Source of the DNA: VRUE01 sp963732225
GTDB taxonomy: Bacteria; Actinomycetota; Thermoleophilia; Solirubrobacterales; 70-9
Direction of reading: 5' to 3'
NCBI GenBank assembly: GCA_963732225.1
Contig: CAVSYR010000002.1
Span: 682,001 to 746,000, forward strand
Length of the DNA stretch: 64,000 bases
The translations under genes and the position numbers were made by a program. The notes beneath the pieces were generated by a model. It worked only from the letters and a program-made list of their open reading frames with translations. It did not search any database and was not told the DNA's origin. Shown in pieces: positions 16,582 through 25,453 of this stretch; within the stretch, counting starts at the first letter, position 1, and every line of letters starts with the position of its first letter.

Positions 16582-17032
16582 TCAGCCCGGCGGCGTGACT
16601 TCGCCGCTGCTGCTCGGCAACAGAATCGCCGCGACCAGTGCGCAAGCGCCGGCGGCGAGGCCAGCGGCGGTGACGCTGAGGGCGAGGCGGCCGGAGCTTT
16701 CTGAGGGCGACGACCGCCAGCGCGATTGCCTCGCTGGCGATCAGGGCGAGCAGGGTGACGACGGCGTATCCGGCCGCCAGCGGCTGGGCGCGCTCGGGGT
16801 GGCGAAAGCGTGCCTTCAGCGGCTCCGGCAGCTGTCGGCTCGGCGAGAAGTAACGCAGCTCGATCGCAAGGGCGAGGATCACCACCGGGATGATCTGGCT
16901 CACGGCTTCGTAATAGGCGACGCTGGCGTGGCCCTTGACCAGAGCGATCACGAGCACGAAGGCCAGCAGCGGCGCGCCGAAGAGGATCGTGGCGATGATC
17001 GGGGCGGCTCGCGCCTGCATCCATGCGATCAT
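16582..17032 (-). pseudogene. Four-helix membrane protein with a frameshift
   Basis: From ATG 17032 the frame encodes three hydrophobic helices (IIATILFGAPLLAFVLVIAL; VSQIIPVVILALAIEL; AVVTLLALIASEAIALAVVA). Near 16700 this frame turns into Arg/Pro-rich nonsense that would run antisense through the reductase-fold gene. The next frame continues sensibly (LALSVTAAGLAAGACALVAA, then ILLPSSSGEVTPPG) to a TGA at 16582-16584. Removing one base around the AGAAAG stretch joins them into a protein of about 150 aa. It is either a real frameshift or an assembly error. Family unknown. Confidence 0.65.
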
Positions 17033-17038
17033 TTGGCG

Positions 17039-17044
17039 ATCGTA
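17039..17044 (-). promoter_or_regulatory. -10 hexamer for the frameshifted membrane gene
   Basis: On the minus strand TACGAT is followed by six bases and then ATG 17032. This supports both the start codon and the reality of the gene. Confidence 0.35.
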
Positions 17045-17104
17045 ACTCGGGGGGTCGGACCGGAGCGCTACTTCCTCCGATCCGCCGGGTCATGTGTTGG
17101 ACGC

Positions 17105-18214
17105 ATGCGCAGACTCCTGCTTATTCCGCTCACCCTCGCGCTGCTGGCGCTGACCCCGGCGATCGCTGGGTCGCTGCCGCTATCTCCACGCGGGTTCATC
17201 GGCATCTCGCCCCAGGGCGTGAGCGACGAAAGCGACTATGAACTGATGCACGAGGCGGGGATCACCTCAGTGCGCCTGCCAATGAACTGGGCGGAACTCG
17301 AGCCCGAACCCCGCGACCGCTTCGCGCCGCGCTGGGAAGGACTCGATGGGCAGGTCCAATACGCGGCCGAAAACCACATGCGAGCTTTCATGTTCCTCTG
17401 GGGAACGCCGGAATGGGTCTCGCCGAGGCTCGGCGGCGAACCCGTCGCGAATGCGCGCCAGCGCCAGGCCTGGTTGCAGTTCCTGCACGCGGCCGTCGCT
17501 CGCTACGGCACCCGGGGAAGCTTCTGGCGCGAACACCGCGACCTTCCGCGGCTGCCCGTGAACCAGTGGGAGATCTGGAACGAGGAGAACATCATCACCT
17601 TCTCCAAGGAACCGGATCCGGCTCGTTTCGGCAGCCTGATTCGCATCTCCGGCGGTTTGCTGCATCGCCAAGAGCCCGGCTCGACGGTGATTCTCGGCGG
17701 CCTCTTCGGTCGTCCGCTGCAGAGCCCGCCGAACATCCAGTCGGGCGGCTTCCTGGCTGACCTCTACCGCGTGCCCGGGATCAAGCGGTACTTCGACGGC
17801 GTCGCGCTTCACCCCTACGTCGCCGATGCCGGCGCCCTGCAGGGGGAGATCGAAAACCTGCGCCGGGTAATGAGCTTCAACGGCGACGCCGCGACGCCGC
17901 TTTACGTGACCGAGATGGGCTGGGGATCGGCCAGCTTCGAGTCTCGTTGGGAGCGAGGGCCACGTGGCCAGGCGCGCGAACTCGACCGCGCTTTCGCTTT
18001 GCTCACCGAAAATCGCCAGCGCTGGCACATCGGCGGCGTCTGGTGGTTCTCCTGGATCGACGCTGCCGGCTCTTGCCAGTTCTGCGACTCGGCCGGCCTG
18101 CTGACCGACCAGCGCGAAGCGAAGCCAGCTTGGTATCGCTTCAACGCCTGGACCGGCGGCGATGCCGCCACCGTTCCCCGTGCCTCGGCCAGGGCGCTGC
18201 GTCACGGCCTTTAG
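17105..18214 (+). CDS. Secreted clan GH-A glycoside hydrolase (cellulase-like)
   Basis: 369 aa. A signal peptide (about 1-22, MRRLLLIPLTLALLALTPAI) precedes a TIM-barrel. The acid/base Glu is probably E160 in WEIWNEEN and the nucleophile E270 in VTEMGWGS, the spacing expected of GH5/GH39-type retaining enzymes. Two Cys near the C-terminus (SCQFCDS) may form a disulfide. The start is ATG 17105, giving a clean signal peptide. Substrate unknown. Confidence 0.82.
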   Translation: MRRLLLIPLTLALLALTPAIAGSLPLSPRGFIGISPQGVSDESDYELMHEAGITSVRLPMNWAELEPEPRDRFAPRWEGLDGQVQYAAENHMRAFMFLWGTPEWVSPRLGGEPVANARQRQAWLQFLHAAVARYGTRGSFWREHRDLPRLPVNQWEIWNEENIITFSKEPDPARFGSLIRISGGLLHRQEPGSTVILGGLFGRPLQSPPNIQSGGFLADLYRVPGIKRYFDGVALHPYVADAGALQGEIENLRRVMSFNGDAATPLYVTEMGWGSASFESRWERGPRGQARELDRAFALLTENRQRWHIGGVWWFSWIDAAGSCQFCDSAGLLTDQREAKPAWYRFNAWTGGDAATVPRASARALRHGL

Positions 18215-18302
18215 CCAATCCCGCCCTTCTCGTTCCGACGGTATGGACTTATTGTCGAACCCGAGCTACGTTGTTTTCGGTACCACTGCAACTGGGGGGA
18301 CG

Positions 18303-19703
18303 ATGGCCTGGATCGACATATCCATGGTGGCAGCGGCGCTCGCCATCCTCTGTGCCTGGCTGGTCGTCGTCCTGCTCTTGCGGGCGCGCCGATCGCAGCG
18401 CCGCTTCGAGATTCTCGGCAGCATCGCTGCTGTCGCGGAGTCGAGCGATTCACTGGAGAGCACCTTCGAGCGGATCTGCGACATCCTCGTTCCCGAGATC
18501 GCCGACTTCTGCATGATCGATGTAATCGAGGACGGTGAGCCGAGGCGCGTTGCGGTGAGGGTCGCGCCCGGTGGGAGCTCCCGGGCTGAGCAGGGATTGA
18601 AGCGGCGCAAGCCCTCGCTGCCGGAGCGGATGGTCCGCGGCGAGGATGGCTCGCTGGAACCGCGCTTCTACGAGCGAATGTCGGAGAGCGACCTGCGGGA
18701 GATCGCTCACGACGAAGGCGACGACCTCGACTTCCTGCGCAGCCTCCGCATGCGCTCGGCAATCACGCTTGCCCTGCAAGCGCGCGGCCAGGTCAAGGGC
18801 ACACTCACCCTCGGTGTCGCCTGGTCGGGCCGTCGCTACAGCCGGGACGACGTGCGCTTCGCCTGGATCCTCTCCGGCCGGGTGGCGCTGACCCTCGACA
18901 ACAGCGGTCTCTTCTCCGATCTCGAGCGAGCGGAAGCAGCGCGCGCCGAGATCGCCGAAACGCTTCAGCGTGGCCTGATGCCACCGCCCCTGCCTCACAT
19001 CCCAGGCTGGTCGCTGGCGGCGATGTATCGACCGGCGGGGGCGGAGAACGAAGTCGGCGGCGACTTCTACGACGCCTTCCCGGTCGCCGATGGCTGGATG
19101 CTCGTGATCGGTGACGTAACCGGCAGGGGCGCCCGGGCCGCCTCGATCACGGCGCTCGCCCGCTACACGCTGCGCACCGCCGCGGCCCTCACCAACGATC
19201 CGCAGATCGCCCTGGCGACGCTCAACCGCGCCCTGCTCGCCCGCCACGACACCTCGCTCTGCAGCATGGCGGCGCTCACTCTCAGTGACGACCCGCGCCA
19301 GCCGGTGCGCATGGCCGTCGCCGGCCACCTGCCGCCGCTCCTCGTCGACGGCGACGAGGTCCGCGAGGCGACCGGGAGCGACCAGGTGCTCGGGGCGTTT
19401 GCCGACGGTGAGTGGCGGATCGCGGAGAGCCGGGTCGAGCCCGGCCAACAGTTGGTGATGACCACGGACGGCATCGTCGAGGCCGAGGGCGAGGACGGAC
19501 GCTTTGGCGAGCAGCGGTTGCGCGCCGAGCTCGCGGGGGCGGGCAACCCGGCGGGTGCGGTGCAGCGCCTCGAAGGGGCCCTCCGCGCCTTCACCGCGGA
19601 CAAGCTTGACGACGACGTGGCGATCCTCGCCGTCGCCCGCTCGGCGGGTGGCGCGGTCCCCACGGCATTGGTCGGTGGCTATGACGCCAGCGCCGATGGC
19701 TGA
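18303..19703 (+). CDS. Membrane-bound GAF-SpoIIE (PP2C-type) phosphatase
   Basis: 466 aa. One transmembrane helix (about 5-25), a GAF-like sensor region (about 35-210), then a SpoIIE phosphatase domain with metal-site segments GGDFYDAF and VIGDVTGRGARAA and a C-terminal DDDVAILAV. Such enzymes dephosphorylate STAS anti-anti-sigma proteins in partner-switching stress responses. ATG 18303 is preferred (GGGGGGA just upstream, helix follows at once); ATG 18243 is an alternative. A HATPase and a sigma factor of the same pathway lie 1.5-4 kb downstream. Confidence 0.88.
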   Translation: MAWIDISMVAAALAILCAWLVVVLLLRARRSQRRFEILGSIAAVAESSDSLESTFERICDILVPEIADFCMIDVIEDGEPRRVAVRVAPGGSSRAEQGLKRRKPSLPERMVRGEDGSLEPRFYERMSESDLREIAHDEGDDLDFLRSLRMRSAITLALQARGQVKGTLTLGVAWSGRRYSRDDVRFAWILSGRVALTLDNSGLFSDLERAEAARAEIAETLQRGLMPPPLPHIPGWSLAAMYRPAGAENEVGGDFYDAFPVADGWMLVIGDVTGRGARAASITALARYTLRTAAALTNDPQIALATLNRALLARHDTSLCSMAALTLSDDPRQPVRMAVAGHLPPLLVDGDEVREATGSDQVLGAFADGEWRIAESRVEPGQQLVMTTDGIVEAEGEDGRFGEQRLRAELAGAGNPAGAVQRLEGALRAFTADKLDDDVAILAVARSAGGAVPTALVGGYDASADG

Positions 19704-20100
19704 GGCGCCGGAGACACTGGTTGGGCGGCTCTTCAACGCCTTCAACCAGCGCGACCTCGGGGAGATCGTCGGGCTCTGCTCGCCGCGCATGGAGTTCTTC
19801 GCGATCACCGCCGAGGAGGTCGGTCGCGGCGCGTCCTATGTTGGGCCGGAGGGCCTGCGCGACTACCTCAAGGACGTCGAACGGTTCTGGGAAGAACTGC
19901 TGATCACCCCGGGCAGGGTGGAGCGCCGCGACGATCGACTACTCGTCCTCGGCCGCGTCTTCGTCCGCAATCGCGAGCTCGGCATCCGCGACATGCCGGT
20001 TGCCTGGATCTGGCAGGTGGAGGACGGGCTCTTCGTGCGGGGCGAGGTCTTCGCCGATCCTGACGAGGCGGTCAGCCGCTTCGCGCGTGCGCGGGCTTGA
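19681..20100 (+). CDS. NTF2-like/SnoaL-fold protein
   Basis: About 139 aa from ATG 19681 (CGGTGG before it); ATG 19696 is an alternative. The pattern LVGRLFNAFNQRDLGEIVGLCSP ... EFFA and RDYLKDVERFWEE fits the SnoaL/NTF2-like superfamily, small barrels used as enzymes or binding proteins. It overlaps the phosphatase stop, so it is probably co-translated. The last 29 bases overlap the convergent MscS gene. Function unknown. Confidence 0.75.
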   Translation: MTPAPMAEAPETLVGRLFNAFNQRDLGEIVGLCSPRMEFFAITAEEVGRGASYVGPEGLRDYLKDVERFWEELLITPGRVERRDDRLLVLGRVFVRNRELGIRDMPVAWIWQVEDGLFVRGEVFADPDEAVSRFARARA

Positions 20101-20986
20101 GCGCCGCGAGCACTTCCTCAGCAAGCTGCGAGCCGTCGTCGGGGCGCAGCGGGGTGGCGCTCACCCGCAGCACCACGCTCTCTTCGTCCACTTCCTCCAG
20201 TGAGACGTTCGGCGGGTAGCGGGTCGGCACCCGGATCGCCGCCAGCAGTTGCTCCTCGATCCGGCGCGGGCTGGCCTCGTGCGAGAAGCGGGCCTTGAGG
20301 TCGACCTTGGGCGGCTCTCGCAGCGGCACCACCACGAGGCTGATCAGGACGCTGTTGGGCACTTGCAGGCGGTCGGCGCCCTGCACCAGGGTCGCGTAGA
20401 AGAGCCCGAGTGAGCTGACCGTCCCTTCCAGGGAGCCGGCCAGGGCGCCGCCGACCAAGCGCACGCGTTCACCCACCCGAAATGGCCGCGTGCTCTGCAG
20501 GACGATGCCGGCGAAGAGGCTGCCCAGGGTCTGTTGAGCCGCGAGGCCGAGGACGATCGCGGTGAAGGCGCCGCCGACGGCGAGGGTGGCGGCGGTGACG
20601 CCGGCGATTCGCAGCGCCAGAATCACCACCGCCGCCATCGCGAAGAGGCGGATCAGGAAGCCCATGGTGCCGGCCGTGGCCGGGTCGACGCGGCGGAAGA
20701 GGCGGGGTGAGATCCAGCGCACCAGCCAGTGGCTGCCGGCCGAGCCGACGATGATCAGGATCACCACCGTCGCCGCCCGCACCCAGGAGCCGTAGCCGGG
20801 AAGCAGCTCGTGGCGCCGGTAGTAGACGACGAGCACCGCGGCGAGGACGATCAACGCGGCCAGGAGTCCTCCGAGAGCCCTGCCTGGTGACGTCGGCTCG
20901 AGCTCGTGGCCGAGGCCGACTTCCTGCCAGGAGTGGCTGCGGGTCTCGAACAGCTCGCGGTTGAGTCGCCGCCTCGGTGCGGGCAT
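20072..20986 (-). CDS. Small-conductance mechanosensitive channel (MscS family)
   Basis: 304 aa from ATG 20986, preceded by AAGGA; longer upstream starts are less likely. Three or more transmembrane helices, the pore helix GLAAQQTLGSLFAGIVLQSTRPFRVGERV (positions about 165-193), then the MscS beta domain (GTVSSLGLFYATL, QVPNSVLIS). It releases solutes on hypo-osmotic shock. It lies within the stress-signalling cluster, which suits the role. Confidence 0.92.
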   Translation of the reverse strand: MPAPRRRLNRELFETRSHSWQEVGLGHELEPTSPGRALGGLLAALIVLAAVLVVYYRRHELLPGYGSWVRAATVVILIIVGSAGSHWLVRWISPRLFRRVDPATAGTMGFLIRLFAMAAVVILALRIAGVTAATLAVGGAFTAIVLGLAAQQTLGSLFAGIVLQSTRPFRVGERVRLVGGALAGSLEGTVSSLGLFYATLVQGADRLQVPNSVLISLVVVPLREPPKVDLKARFSHEASPRRIEEQLLAAIRVPTRYPPNVSLEEVDEESVVLRVSATPLRPDDGSQLAEEVLAALKPAHARSG

Positions 20987-21160
20987 CGGTGAGGTCCTTC
21001 CCGGGGTTGCAGTGGGCGCGCTTTTAGCGGCTACCCGTAGGTAGTTCGTGGAAACGACCGTTTTGTGCCCAGGGCCCACGGGTAGCGTTGGCCTAGGACG
21101 AGACGGTTATGCTCGCTGTGCGCGGGGGAACAGGCTCTCCAGCGGGAAGACGACGCGACG

Positions 21161-22003
21161 ATGCCAAACGGTTCGACGACCAACGAGAAGCCGACTGGGC
21201 TTCAAATCAGGCTTCCGGCGAAGGCCGAGAACGTCGCGGTCGTTCGCCATGCGCTCGCCGGCCTCGCCGAGGAGATCGGTATGGACGAAGCCGGGGTCGC
21301 CGATCTCAAGACCGTTGTCACCGAGGCCAGCATGAACGTCGTCGTCCACGCCTACCCGGACGGAACCGGGCCGCTCGTGGTCGAGGCCGAACCCGACACC
21401 GACGGCCTCACGGTGAAGGTGAGTGACAGCGGCGCCGGGATCAGCCCGCAGGCCAATTCCGAGCGCGAAAGCCTCAAACTCGGCCTCTCCCTGATCGCCG
21501 CCCTCTCCAGCAGCTTCAGCATTTCCGGCGGCCTTGATCGGGGCACCGAGGTGATGATGCGCCTGCCGCTCAGCGGCGGGGGAACCAACGGCAGCAGCCC
21601 CCCCGAACAGGAAATCTCGGTCGAGGTGACCGGCACTGAGGTAACCGTTGGCAGGGCCGAGCTGCTCGAGCCCGTCCTGGCGCGCCTGGTCGGAGCGCTC
21701 GCGGCCCGCCGCGAACTCCCGGTCGAGCGCGTCTCCGATGCTGTTCTCGTCACCGATGCGATCGCCGGCGCTGCGCCGGGGCGCTTTGCGGATGGCCGCG
21801 TGCGGCTCGGCCTCGACGAGAACGAGAAAGGCTTGGAGCTGCGACTCGGGCCGATGGACAAGGGCGCCGCTGCTGACATTCGCAACGAGCTCGAGGTCCC
21901 GGAGCTGGGCTCGCTCGAGGCACTCGCCGACGAGCTGGCCGTCGACGAATCGAACGACGGTGACTACCTGGTCGTTCGCTTCGCCGGTATACCGGCCGCC
22001 TAG
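21161..22003 (+). CDS. HATPase (RsbW-like) anti-sigma regulatory protein
   Basis: 280 aa. The N-terminal 140 residues are a GHKL ATPase of the RsbW/SpoIIAB kind: N-box VVTEASMNVVVHAYP, G1 box VSDSGAGI, then LGLSLIAALS. The second half (about 150-280) is a degenerate repeat-like domain without an ATP site (residues LGLDENEKGLELRLG). Single RsbW proteins have about 150 aa, so the added half is unusual. It converges on the sigma factor gene with a four-base overlap. Confidence 0.82.
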   Translation: MPNGSTTNEKPTGLQIRLPAKAENVAVVRHALAGLAEEIGMDEAGVADLKTVVTEASMNVVVHAYPDGTGPLVVEAEPDTDGLTVKVSDSGAGISPQANSERESLKLGLSLIAALSSSFSISGGLDRGTEVMMRLPLSGGGTNGSSPPEQEISVEVTGTEVTVGRAELLEPVLARLVGALAARRELPVERVSDAVLVTDAIAGAAPGRFADGRVRLGLDENEKGLELRLGPMDKGAAADIRNELEVPELGSLEALADELAVDESNDGDYLVVRFAGIPAA

Positions 22004-22827
22004 CCGCCGCGCTCCCCATCCAGGCCACGTTCCTCCTCGATCCGCTTGCGGATCCGAGCCAGGGCACGCCGCAGGATGCGCGAGACGTGCATCTGGGAAT
22101 GGCCGATGCGCTCGGCGATCTGCGACTGGGTCATGTCCTCGACGAAGCGCAGGCGCAGCACCACCCGCTCGCGCTCCTCCAGGTAGGGCAGCGCCGCGTC
22201 GAGCGCGATCCGCCCCTCGACCAGCTCGAAATGCTCATCCTCTTCGCCGACCCATTCCGAAGGGGGCGCTTCGTCGGAATCCTCGGCGCCGGCGGGGCGG
22301 TCGAGCGAGAGCGGCCGGCGATTGTGGTTGGCCTCCATCACCTCGAGCACGTCGGTCTGCTCCAGTCCGAGCCGCTCGGCGATCTCGCCGACCGAGGGCG
22401 AGCGCTGCAGTTTTTTCGTCAGCTCGGTAACCGCTTTGTCGACTTCGGCCATGCGGTCATGCAGTCCGCGGGGCACCCGCACGGTCCAGACCCGGTCGCG
22501 GAAGTGGCGCTTCAGCTCACCGAGGATCGTCGGTGAGGCAAACGCGGTGAAGGGGATGCCACGCTCGGGATCGAAGCGGTCGACGGCGTTGAGCAGGCCA
22601 AGGTTGGCGACCTGAAGCAGGTCGTCGAAGGACTCGCTGGCGCCGCGGTAGCGCAGGGCCAGGCGCTTGGCGAAGGCCATGTTGCGCCGCACCAGCTCTT
22701 CGCGAACGGCGGGATCGTGATCGCGGGTGAAGCGCTCCCAGAGTTCGCGTTCTCCGGCCAGCTGCTCGCTTGCCCCCAGCGGGGCCGGGCTTACGGCGCT
22801 GTCGTCGGTGTCGCGTTTAGCTGCCAT
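22000..22827 (-). CDS. RNA polymerase sigma factor, SigB/SigF (group 3) family
   Basis: About 275 aa from ATG 22827; a start nine bases upstream is also possible. Region 2 is in RNMAFAKRLALRYRG ... DDLLQVANLGLLNAVDRFDP, region 3 around SVGEIAERLGLE, region 4 with a helix-turn-helix (MTQSQIAERIGHSQMHVSRI). This group controls general stress or sporulation genes and is normally held by an RsbW-type protein. The HATPase encoded convergently next to it is the obvious candidate partner. Confidence 0.93.
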   Translation of the reverse strand: MAAKRDTDDSAVSPAPLGASEQLAGERELWERFTRDHDPAVREELVRRNMAFAKRLALRYRGASESFDDLLQVANLGLLNAVDRFDPERGIPFTAFASPTILGELKRHFRDRVWTVRVPRGLHDRMAEVDKAVTELTKKLQRSPSVGEIAERLGLEQTDVLEVMEANHNRRPLSLDRPAGAEDSDEAPPSEWVGEEDEHFELVEGRIALDAALPYLEERERVVLRLRFVEDMTQSQIAERIGHSQMHVSRILRRALARIRKRIEEERGLDGERGG

Positions 22828-22918
22828 CGGTTTCAAGCAGGGTGATTTGGCGTCAACTCGCTACATGCCACCCTCGAGCCCCCTCCCAGGCCGTGCAGCT
22901 ACTCGCTGTACAAAGCTA

Positions 22919-24712
22919 TCAGGGCTCTTTCGGCGCGTACTGATCATGTCGCAAACGCCTCACGCGTCCCTCCATGACGGCCTCCTGGAGCGCGCCGCGA
23001 AAGCGTCCCGGCCCCCAGTAGCGGCTGCCGACGCGGCGGGCGAGCTCTTTGCGATTGGCGCTCCCCTGTTCGCTCAGCGCGCGTTCGATGATCTCGATCT
23101 CGCGGTCCCGGTCGGTTCTGTTAGCCGCCGGCGACCAGAGTGGCATTCCGCGCGAGCCGGCGACGGTGATGCCGCCCGGTTCCGGCGGGCGGCTCGGCGG
23201 CGGCACCGGCTTGTCCCTGGCCACGGGTTTCTCCGTCTTCTCCGCTCCCTCTTCTCCCTCGGCGGTCAGCGGCGTCGCGATGTCCTCCAGCTGCTTCTGC
23301 TCGGCCTTGACGCCGAAGAGCAGCTCGGCAATCCCGCCGATTGCCATCACCACGGCGCCGATGAAGAAGCCGGTGGCGACTTGGTCCTGGCTGCCGCTGG
23401 CGATTAGGTGGCCGAAGAGCAGCGGTCCGGCAATGCCACCGGCCGCCGTGCCCGTCGCGTAGAAGAAGGCGATCGAGAGCGCCCGCGTCTCCATCGGGAA
23501 GATCTCGCTGACGGTCAGGTAGGCGGAGCTGGCGCCGGCCGAGGCGAGGAAGAAGATCGCCAGGACGAAGGCCATGAAGGACCAGGTCGTCAGCGAGTTG
23601 CCCAGCAGCAGGATCGCCAGCACCGTGGTCAGCGCCGCCGAGCCCAGGTAGGTGAGGGTCACCATCGGCTTGCGGCCGACGGTGTCGAAGAGGCGACCGA
23701 GCACGAACGGCCCGAGGAAGTTGGAGAGGGCGAAGATCGCAATGTAGATCGGCACCGTGCCGGAGGCGACGTCGAAGAATTCTCCGAGCAGGGTGCCGAG
23801 GTCGAAGGTGACAGCGTTGTACATGAACGCCTGGCCGATGAAGAGGGCGAAGCAGAGGGCGGTGCGGCGCGGGTATTTGGTGAAGGCCGTGCTGGCGATC
23901 TCGCGCAGTGAGATGCGCTCTCGCTGCTTGATGGTGAGGCTGTCATCCACCTCGGAGAGCTTTTCGCCGGTCTCCTCTTCGACCGACCGCTCGATATCGC
24001 TGACGATCTCCTCCGCCTCCTCGTCGCGGCCGTGGATGAAGAGCCAGCGCGGGCTCTCCGGCACGTTGCGGCGGACCAGCAGGATGCCGACGCCGAGCGC
24101 GGCGCCGATCCCGAAGGCGAGTCGCCAGCCGATGTCGGCGGCGAAGAGCGCTGTGTCGAGCAGGGCGATCGAGGCGATCGCGCCCCCGGCGGCGCCGATC
24201 CAGTAGCTGCCGTTGATCATCAGGTCGACCCGGCCGCGTACCCGGGCCGGGATCAGCTCGTCGATCGCCGAGTTGATCGCGGCGTACTCGCCGCCGATGC
24301 CGGCGCCGGTGAAGAAGCGCGCGATGAAGAAGTACAGGGGGCTGAAGGAGAAGGCGGTGGCGATCGTGGCGACGATGTAGACGCCGAGGGTGAGCAGGAA
24401 GAGCTTCTTGCGGCCGAAGCGGTCGGTGAGCTGGCCGAAGAAGAGGGCGCCGACGCAGGCGCCGGCGACGTAGAAAGCGGCGGCGGTGCCGATCTGGCTG
24501 GCGTCGAGCACGAGGCCGCTGCCTTTTTCGGTCAGGCGCTGGCCGATGCTGCCGACGATCGTCACCTCGAGTCCGTCGAGGATCCAGACCGTGCCCAGCC
24601 CGATCACGATCATCCAGTGGAATTTCGACCAGGGCAGGCGGTCGAGGCGCGAGGGGATGCGCGTCTCGATAGTGCCTAAGTCGGCCGCCGAATCTCTCCC
24701 TCCGTCGGTCAT
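22919..24712 (-). CDS. MFS transporter with C-terminal winged-helix-like tail
   Basis: 597 aa. Residues about 30-460 form twelve transmembrane segments with the MFS signatures GQLTDRFGRKKLF and GRLFDTVGRKPMV and a motif PESPRWLF typical of the sugar porter/general substrate family. A Pro-rich linker (about 475-510) leads to a charged domain of about 80 residues (REIEIIERALSEQG, then NRKELARRVGSRYWGPGRFR) that looks like a winged helix. Substrate unknown. Such a tail is uncommon for MFS carriers. Confidence 0.9.
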   Translation of the reverse strand: MTDGGRDSAADLGTIETRIPSRLDRLPWSKFHWMIVIGLGTVWILDGLEVTIVGSIGQRLTEKGSGLVLDASQIGTAAAFYVAGACVGALFFGQLTDRFGRKKLFLLTLGVYIVATIATAFSFSPLYFFIARFFTGAGIGGEYAAINSAIDELIPARVRGRVDLMINGSYWIGAAGGAIASIALLDTALFAADIGWRLAFGIGAALGVGILLVRRNVPESPRWLFIHGRDEEAEEIVSDIERSVEEETGEKLSEVDDSLTIKQRERISLREIASTAFTKYPRRTALCFALFIGQAFMYNAVTFDLGTLLGEFFDVASGTVPIYIAIFALSNFLGPFVLGRLFDTVGRKPMVTLTYLGSAALTTVLAILLLGNSLTTWSFMAFVLAIFFLASAGASSAYLTVSEIFPMETRALSIAFFYATGTAAGGIAGPLLFGHLIASGSQDQVATGFFIGAVVMAIGGIAELLFGVKAEQKQLEDIATPLTAEGEEGAEKTEKPVARDKPVPPPSRPPEPGGITVAGSRGMPLWSPAANRTDRDREIEIIERALSEQGSANRKELARRVGSRYWGPGRFRGALQEAVMEGRVRRLRHDQYAPKEP

Positions 24713-24846
24713 GCTCAGACAGCCGTTTACCCGGACTCCGGTTACTTCATGCCTCTTGCGTGGTTGCCCATCTACCTGCCGGGTACGCAGAGCGTGGCGG
24801 CGTTAGGCTCCCGCCGACCTCGAATATCGACCAAAGGAGACGCCAG

Positions 24847-25452
<606 letters not shown>

Positions 25453-25453
25453 G

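Noticed and set aside
16214..17104. Upstream extension of the glycosidase frame to 16214
   Set aside because: It would run through the reductase-fold gene and the frameshifted membrane gene, and the signal peptide starts at ATG 17105.
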